From assembly GCA_020796225.1 (NCBI GenBank), contig CM036759.1, positions 61,412,590 through 61,476,589 of the forward strand: a DNA stretch of 64,000 nt, read 5' to 3'. Shown one piece after another: positions 59,812-64,000 of this stretch. Both the position numbers and the translations under genes were made by a program. The stretch's first letter is position 1; every line of letters starts with the position of its first letter. The DNA comes from Arion vulgaris. Taxonomy: Eukaryota; Mollusca; Gastropoda; Stylommatophora; Arionidae. The notes beneath the pieces are model-generated. The model ran no database searches. It worked only from the letters and a program-made list of their open reading frames with translations, and was not told the DNA's origin.

Positions 59812-60646
59812 TGATAAACTCAGTTTCACTTCCACTTCTAGCATAAGCCAAGATGATATGTATTCGTTATCATTTACACTTCACTTATGATAAACTCAGT
59901 TTCACTTCTACTTCTAGCATAAGTCAAGATGATATGTATTCGTTATCATTTACACTTCACTTATGATAAACTCAGTTTCACTTCTACTTCTAGCATAAGC
60001 CAAGATGATGTGTATTCGTTATCATTTACACTTCACTTATGATAAACTCAGTTTCACTTCTACTTCTAGCATAAGTCAAGATGATATGTATTCGTTATCA
60101 TTTACACTTCACTTATGATAAACTCAGTTTCACTTCCACTTCTAGCATAAGTCAAGATGATATGTATTCATTATCATTTACACTTCACTTATGATAAACT
60201 CAGTTTCACTTCCACTTCTAGCATAAGTCAAGATGATATGTATTCGTTATCATTTACACTTCACTTATGATAAACTCAGTTTCACTTCTACTTCTAGCAT
60301 AAGCCAAGATGATATGTATTCATTATCATTTACACTTCACTTATGATAAACTCAGTTTCACTTCCACTTCTAGCATAAGCCAAGATGATATGTATTCGTT
60401 ATCATTTACACTTCACTTATGATAAACTCAGTTTCACTTCTACTTCTAGCATAAGTCAAGATGATATGTATTCATTATCATTTACACTTCACTTATGATA
60501 AACTCAGTTTCACTTCTACTTCTAGCATAAGCCAAGATGATATGTATTCGTTATCATTTACACTTCACTTATGATAAACTCAGTTTCACTTCTACTTCTA
60601 GCATAAGCCAAGATGATATGTATTCGTTATCATTTACACTTCACTT
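59812..60646. repeat. Minisatellite, 76-bp unit, 11 copies
   Basis: The unit contains GATAAACTCAGTTTCACTTC, AGATGATATGTATTCGTTAT and CATTTACACTTCACTTAT. Copies differ at a few sites (TCTACTTC/TCCACTTC, AGTC/AGCC, TTCG/TTCA) in a mosaic fashion. Confidence 0.96.
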
Positions 60647-60659
60647 TTAAATAGTTTTC

Positions 60660-60985
60660 AGGAACAGAAAGTAATAGAAAAGTAGTCAAATATATCCAAT
60701 CTTTAAAGCGACAGTACATCTCTGCGATAAGCCTTATGGGTCTCTAAAGCAACAGCGTGCATGCAACCAAGTCTCGATTGTTTGGTTTTTATATTGTGTC
60801 AAATAGTTAAGTCTTGTTTGTCCTGGTTGATGGCAGATCAAATAGTTAAGGATAATGCAAAACTAAAGTTAGATCTCTCTAATGTCTGAGTAATCTAAAG
60901 AACAAAGAAAACAGATTGTGTCTTTATGAGAAAGTGGCAGAAATATTTCCCCAAGCAAGACCAGGTCAGTAGTTGTCTGCAGTAC
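60660..60985. other. Intron 12, unassigned
   Basis: About 320 bp without a recognised element. Confidence 0.35.
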
Positions 60986-61571
60986 ACATGACACAATCAT
61001 ATCTGGAGAAGATACATGACACAATCATACCTGGAGAAGATACATCACACAATCATACCTGGAGAAGATACATGACACAATCATACCTGGAGAAGACACA
61101 TCACACAATCATACCTGGAGAAGATACATCACACAATCATACCTGGAGAAGATAATCACACAATCATATCTGGAGAAGACACATCACACAATCATACCTG
61201 GAGAAGATACATCACACAATCATACCTCAAGAAGATACATCACACAATCATATCTGGGGAAGATACATCACACAATCATACCTGGAGAAGATACATCACA
61301 CAATCATACCTGGAGAAGATAATCACACAATCATATCTGGAGAAGACACATCACACAATCATACCTGGAGAAGATACATCACACAATCATATCTGGAGAA
61401 GATACATCACACAATCATACCTGGAGAAGATACATCACACAATCATACCTGGAGAAGATACATGACACAATCATACCTGGAGAAGACACATCACACAATC
61501 ATACCTGGAGAAGATACATCACACAATCATACCTGGAGAAGACACATCACACAATCATACCTGGAGAAGAG
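60986..61571. repeat. Minisatellite, 28-bp unit, about 21 copies, LINE-derived
   Basis: CACAATCATACCTGGAGAAG plus ATACATCA. Near the right end the repeat passes without a break into LINE coding: the final CATACCTGGAGAAGAGAGCT reads TWRREL, the start of the LINE C-terminal stretch. Confidence 0.95.
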
Positions 61572-61695
61572 AGCTGGAGGCTGAAATTAAAAGGATAGGT
61601 AAAACATGGAAAGAATTAGAAGGAATGGCAGGAGAGAGGAAGAGCTGGAAGAAGTTTGTTGAAGACCTGTGCTCTGTTGGGAGTTGAAAGGTGAA
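61572..61695 (+). mobile_element. LINE extreme C-terminus
   Basis: Continuing the TWRRE frame: AEIKRIGKTWKELEGMAGER, then KSWKKFVEDLCSVGS and a stop at about 61686. This is the usual end of the RTE/CR1-like LINE proteins in this window (compare REAGNI..MEEIERVAQDRA). Confidence 0.75.
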
Positions 61696-61944
61696 AAAGA
61701 TGACACAACAGACTGAAACATATCTTTGCTAGAGTCAAGATTCTGACCTGTCATATCAGATTTATTGGATAGTTGACCACCTATTATGGGCTGGTTCAGC
61801 ATTTGGCTATGCTTATTTCCCAATATCCAAAGTTCTATAGTAATTTCAGAAGCCTAAATTTGACAGTCAGTACAGTCAATTCCCCAGTCCACCCAGGATA
61901 AAAATGGGTACCTGAATTTGTAACAATTCTGTATTACTATTGCG
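61696..61944. other. Unassigned sequence
   Basis: Nothing recognised. Confidence 0.3.
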
Positions 61945-62192
61945 CCCATGTTGTGCTGGGTCCCACAAGGGAAGCAAAGAATAGTACCACTGTGACCTAC
62001 AAAGCAAGTAGTAAGTGACGACTGATGTAGGACCTAGGGAAGCTACCCTATTAAATAAAAGCATTGCAGAAATCGGATGTGCTGGCCTATTTGTAGGCGC
62101 ATAACTAGCACAATGTACAATCACTCTTAGACTCAGTTCACATACAAATCACACAAAGTGGTTGATGGGGAGCATTTGAAGAAGAAGAATTA
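61945..62192 (+). mobile_element. SINE family A, copy 7
   Basis: GTTGTGCTGGGTCCCACAAG, TGTGACCTACAAAGCAAGTA, AAGCTACCCTATTAAATAAA, CTATTTGTAGGCGCATAACT, ending GAAGAAGAAG. Confidence 0.85.
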
Positions 62193-62379
62193 CTATTGAG
62201 GATACTGTGGGAATGATGCCAGCACTTTCAAAACAATAAAAGGGACTGAGCATATATAGGGGTACCTTTGAAACAGTGACAGCAGTTCTAACTAATGTTT
62301 AAGTTGATATCAGGTGATATAATTTCTATTTGATTTTGAAAGTGACACTCAGTTTCACATGTTTTTAGGGGTTATTGGT

Positions 62380-62765
62380 TACTTAAAATTACACCACTGC
62401 ACTCTGGGCAGACCCATAGGTGCTCCTACCAAAAGGTATGTCTACCCCAATAGATATCAGAAGGTATGCATACTGATGGTTGACGTGGCTCACTGATTGA
62501 ACACACTCCTCACTCTGCCCCTCAGACATCCAGTTCTACTTGTACAATGGGTAACTCCAAACTGTTTAAATTGCTGGATCGATTCAACATCTATTTCAGT
62601 GTCCTCCTCCAACAGACAGTCGCAAAGAGACCGAAGAAATCCCCCTTATCCACATTCAACTCCCCAACAAGAGATGCTGTTGATGCAAACCTGTCCTCTC
62701 TCGTTACTGCAAACACCTGCATGCCCATATTGAGGTGGTATAACAGTTCGACCTATTATTAGTTT
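62380..62765 (-). mobile_element. RNase H LINE fragment with unamplified parent of the 20338 array
   Basis: Matches the flanks of the 39/43-bp array on both sides (left: GAACACACTCCTCACTCTGC; right: CAACTCCCCAACAAGAGATG and TACTGCAAACACCTGCATGC). Between them it has only one copy of the segment AGTCGCAAAGAGACCGAAGA. Confidence 0.75.
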
Positions 62766-62774
62766 CATTGAGCG

Positions 62775-63345
62775 TAGTCGTCGGATCATCATCACTGCAT
62801 ATCCAGCCAATTGGTCCATCAGTGCTTTAATCTCCTCCTCACTCTTAGCATGTGGCGACTGACATCAGTTCTATGTTGGTTTACTATCCTTTAGCGCCCA
62901 GTATAGTGCTCCTATCTAGCTACACCACATTTGACTTGGTATTCTTGCAGTCTGGCTAGGGTTGTAAATTGACCACTATTACTTGAATCATTTACATGTC
63001 TTCTCTCCCTTAGGGAACTTAGAACATCAGCCTGGCCCATAGCTCACTTGCTTTTTTTTTACATCAGCCACACCTGCAAGCCTATCGATGCGTTCACCTT
63101 ACACCTGCATGCCCTGGCATAGAAATCAAACTCGTTTTTGTCAGCCTAGACCTCTTCAGAAATTCCAACTATTGTCTTTGAGCCCAGCTTGTTTCAATCT
63201 TCCCGAGCATACTCGTGAGACAATAAGAAATCATGCATAGATAAAAGTCTGTGTCTCCAGCCAGACCATCGCTTTAGTTACTGCCTTGATTTCCATAATG
63301 AGACTGCTTGTAGTCATGGCATGACATAGGATACTTTGTGTAGAA
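62775..63345 (-). mobile_element. RNase H LINE fragment
   Basis: The minus strand, right to left: MEIKAVTKAM (catalytic Glu region) near 63290, MHDFLLS-type DS region near 63230, then GHAGV-type sequence (TGCATGCCCTGGCA on +) near 63110, then the C-terminal end near 62800. Same family as 51395-51815. It is decayed. Confidence 0.6.
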
Positions 63346-63434
63346 AAGTGATAAACTAACAGCAGATAGGATCACATGTAAATAACTTACATGCCAGCTA
63401 CAACTGTTGCTACTTCCTGAAATACCACTTTTAG

Positions 63435-63514
63435 GGCGGTGTAGGACATGGGGAACATGTGCCTGTGGATTTTAATGGTTGCATGGCTTGTGCAGTCGCT
63501 GTGAAAGTGTTCAG
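63435..63514 (+). other. Exon-like 80-bp open block, unidentified
   Basis: Flanked by a plausible acceptor CCACTTTTAG and donor GTTAGC. In phase 0 it reads GGVGHGEHVPVDFNGCMACA plus VAVKVFR and would fit the phase of KMO exon 12. It does not resemble the KMO C-terminus I expect here (a VxFxxxxY-type start). It may be chance. Confidence 0.15.
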
Positions 63515-63544
63515 GTTAGCTTTTTTTATGCCCTGACAGAAAAA

Positions 63545-63625
63545 CTTCTTTGCCTAACCAAGGATCGAACCCGGGCCTCGCAAAGGGGAGCCCACGCTCT
63601 AATACATTCAGCCAGAAGCTCCACA
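63545..63625 (-). mobile_element. tRNA-like head of a SINE, minus strand
   Basis: On the minus strand the A-box-like TGGCTGAATGTATTAGAGCG and the perfect B-box GGTTCGATCC are about 30 bp apart. No clean acceptor and anticodon stems could be folded by eye, so a SINE head is preferred to a functional tRNA gene. Confidence 0.6.
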
Positions 63626-64000
63626 ATTATAACATAAAGAAGATATAAAAAGAGATAGATTTCTATTTTTAGTTTTGTTATTGCCAGTTCTTGATGCAGT
63701 AACTTGTTCCTTTATATTCTTCCTTCCTTCCTTTCATTCTCTGGAAATATTGTCTATATATTTAATGTTGTCTCTTGTATAAACTTCAATGTCTTTTGTA
63801 GCTCACACAGAGGTCCATGTAGTTTTCTGTCAATTGTTGTTTCATTAGGCCTGTAGTAGGTAGCCAGTCTCTCTCCTCCCCATCGAATGTGTTTCGATGT
63901 CTATTATTGTATTTGATTGTGTCCTGCTCTAAGGTGCAGAATGACAACTTGTTCCGATCTGCTTATATTAAGTAATTGTCTTGTGATGATATTTGTTTAA
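63626..64000. other. Intron 12, unassigned
   Basis: No element or exon recognised to the end of the window. Confidence 0.35.

Noticed and set aside
63545..63625. Functional tRNA gene on the minus strand
   Set aside because: Good A and B boxes are present, but no convincing acceptor and anticodon stems could be folded by eye. A SINE head explains it.

Overview
This is eukaryotic nuclear DNA from an animal with large, repeat-filled introns. One host gene can be read with confidence: a kynurenine 3-monooxygenase (KMO) gene on the + strand. I followed 12 coding exons from the start codon at 9553 to 58933. They join in phase at every junction, with GT donors and AG acceptors, and give 399 continuous codons. 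The protein resembles animal KMO, and the retroelement mix (RNase H-bearing LINEs, a GIY-YIG Penelope-like element, SINEs sharing a central block) would suit a lophotrochozoan such as a mollusc. That host guess is inference only. The last part of the protein, including the usual C-terminal membrane segment, lies beyond the right edge.

Layout: 1-9,550 is upstream sequence made of LINE fragments, minisatellites, a small hAT-type MITE, a broken Penelope-like element with inverted ends, and unassigned sequence. Intron 1 (9601-35101, about 25.5 kb) separates the first and second halves of the FAD-binding GxGxxG motif. It holds a 5-kb hairpin-bearing satellite, many minisatellites, two closely related LINE copies with recognisable target-site duplications, two related hAT-type MITEs, and several SINEs. 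Introns 2-11 (1.3-4.1 kb each) are almost entirely minisatellites, SINEs and LINE pieces. Intron 12 runs from 58934 out of the window.

The most interesting signal is how the roughly 30 minisatellites began. Several are amplified pieces of sequence that is still recognisable: LINE coding segments (RNase H domain at 5622-5976, LINE C-terminus at 4344-5192 and 60986-61571, an in-frame triplication at 54428-54706, and 20338-21186, whose single-copy parent survives at about 62620 and 49625), and host splice sites (the exon 7 donor, copied 12 times at 49051-49508). The locus therefore shows tandem-array birth in several stages. Later insertions of LINEs and SINEs into the arrays allow relative dating.

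Almost all other open reading frames in the window are chance frames through repeats or decayed transposon reading frames, and are not annotated as genes.
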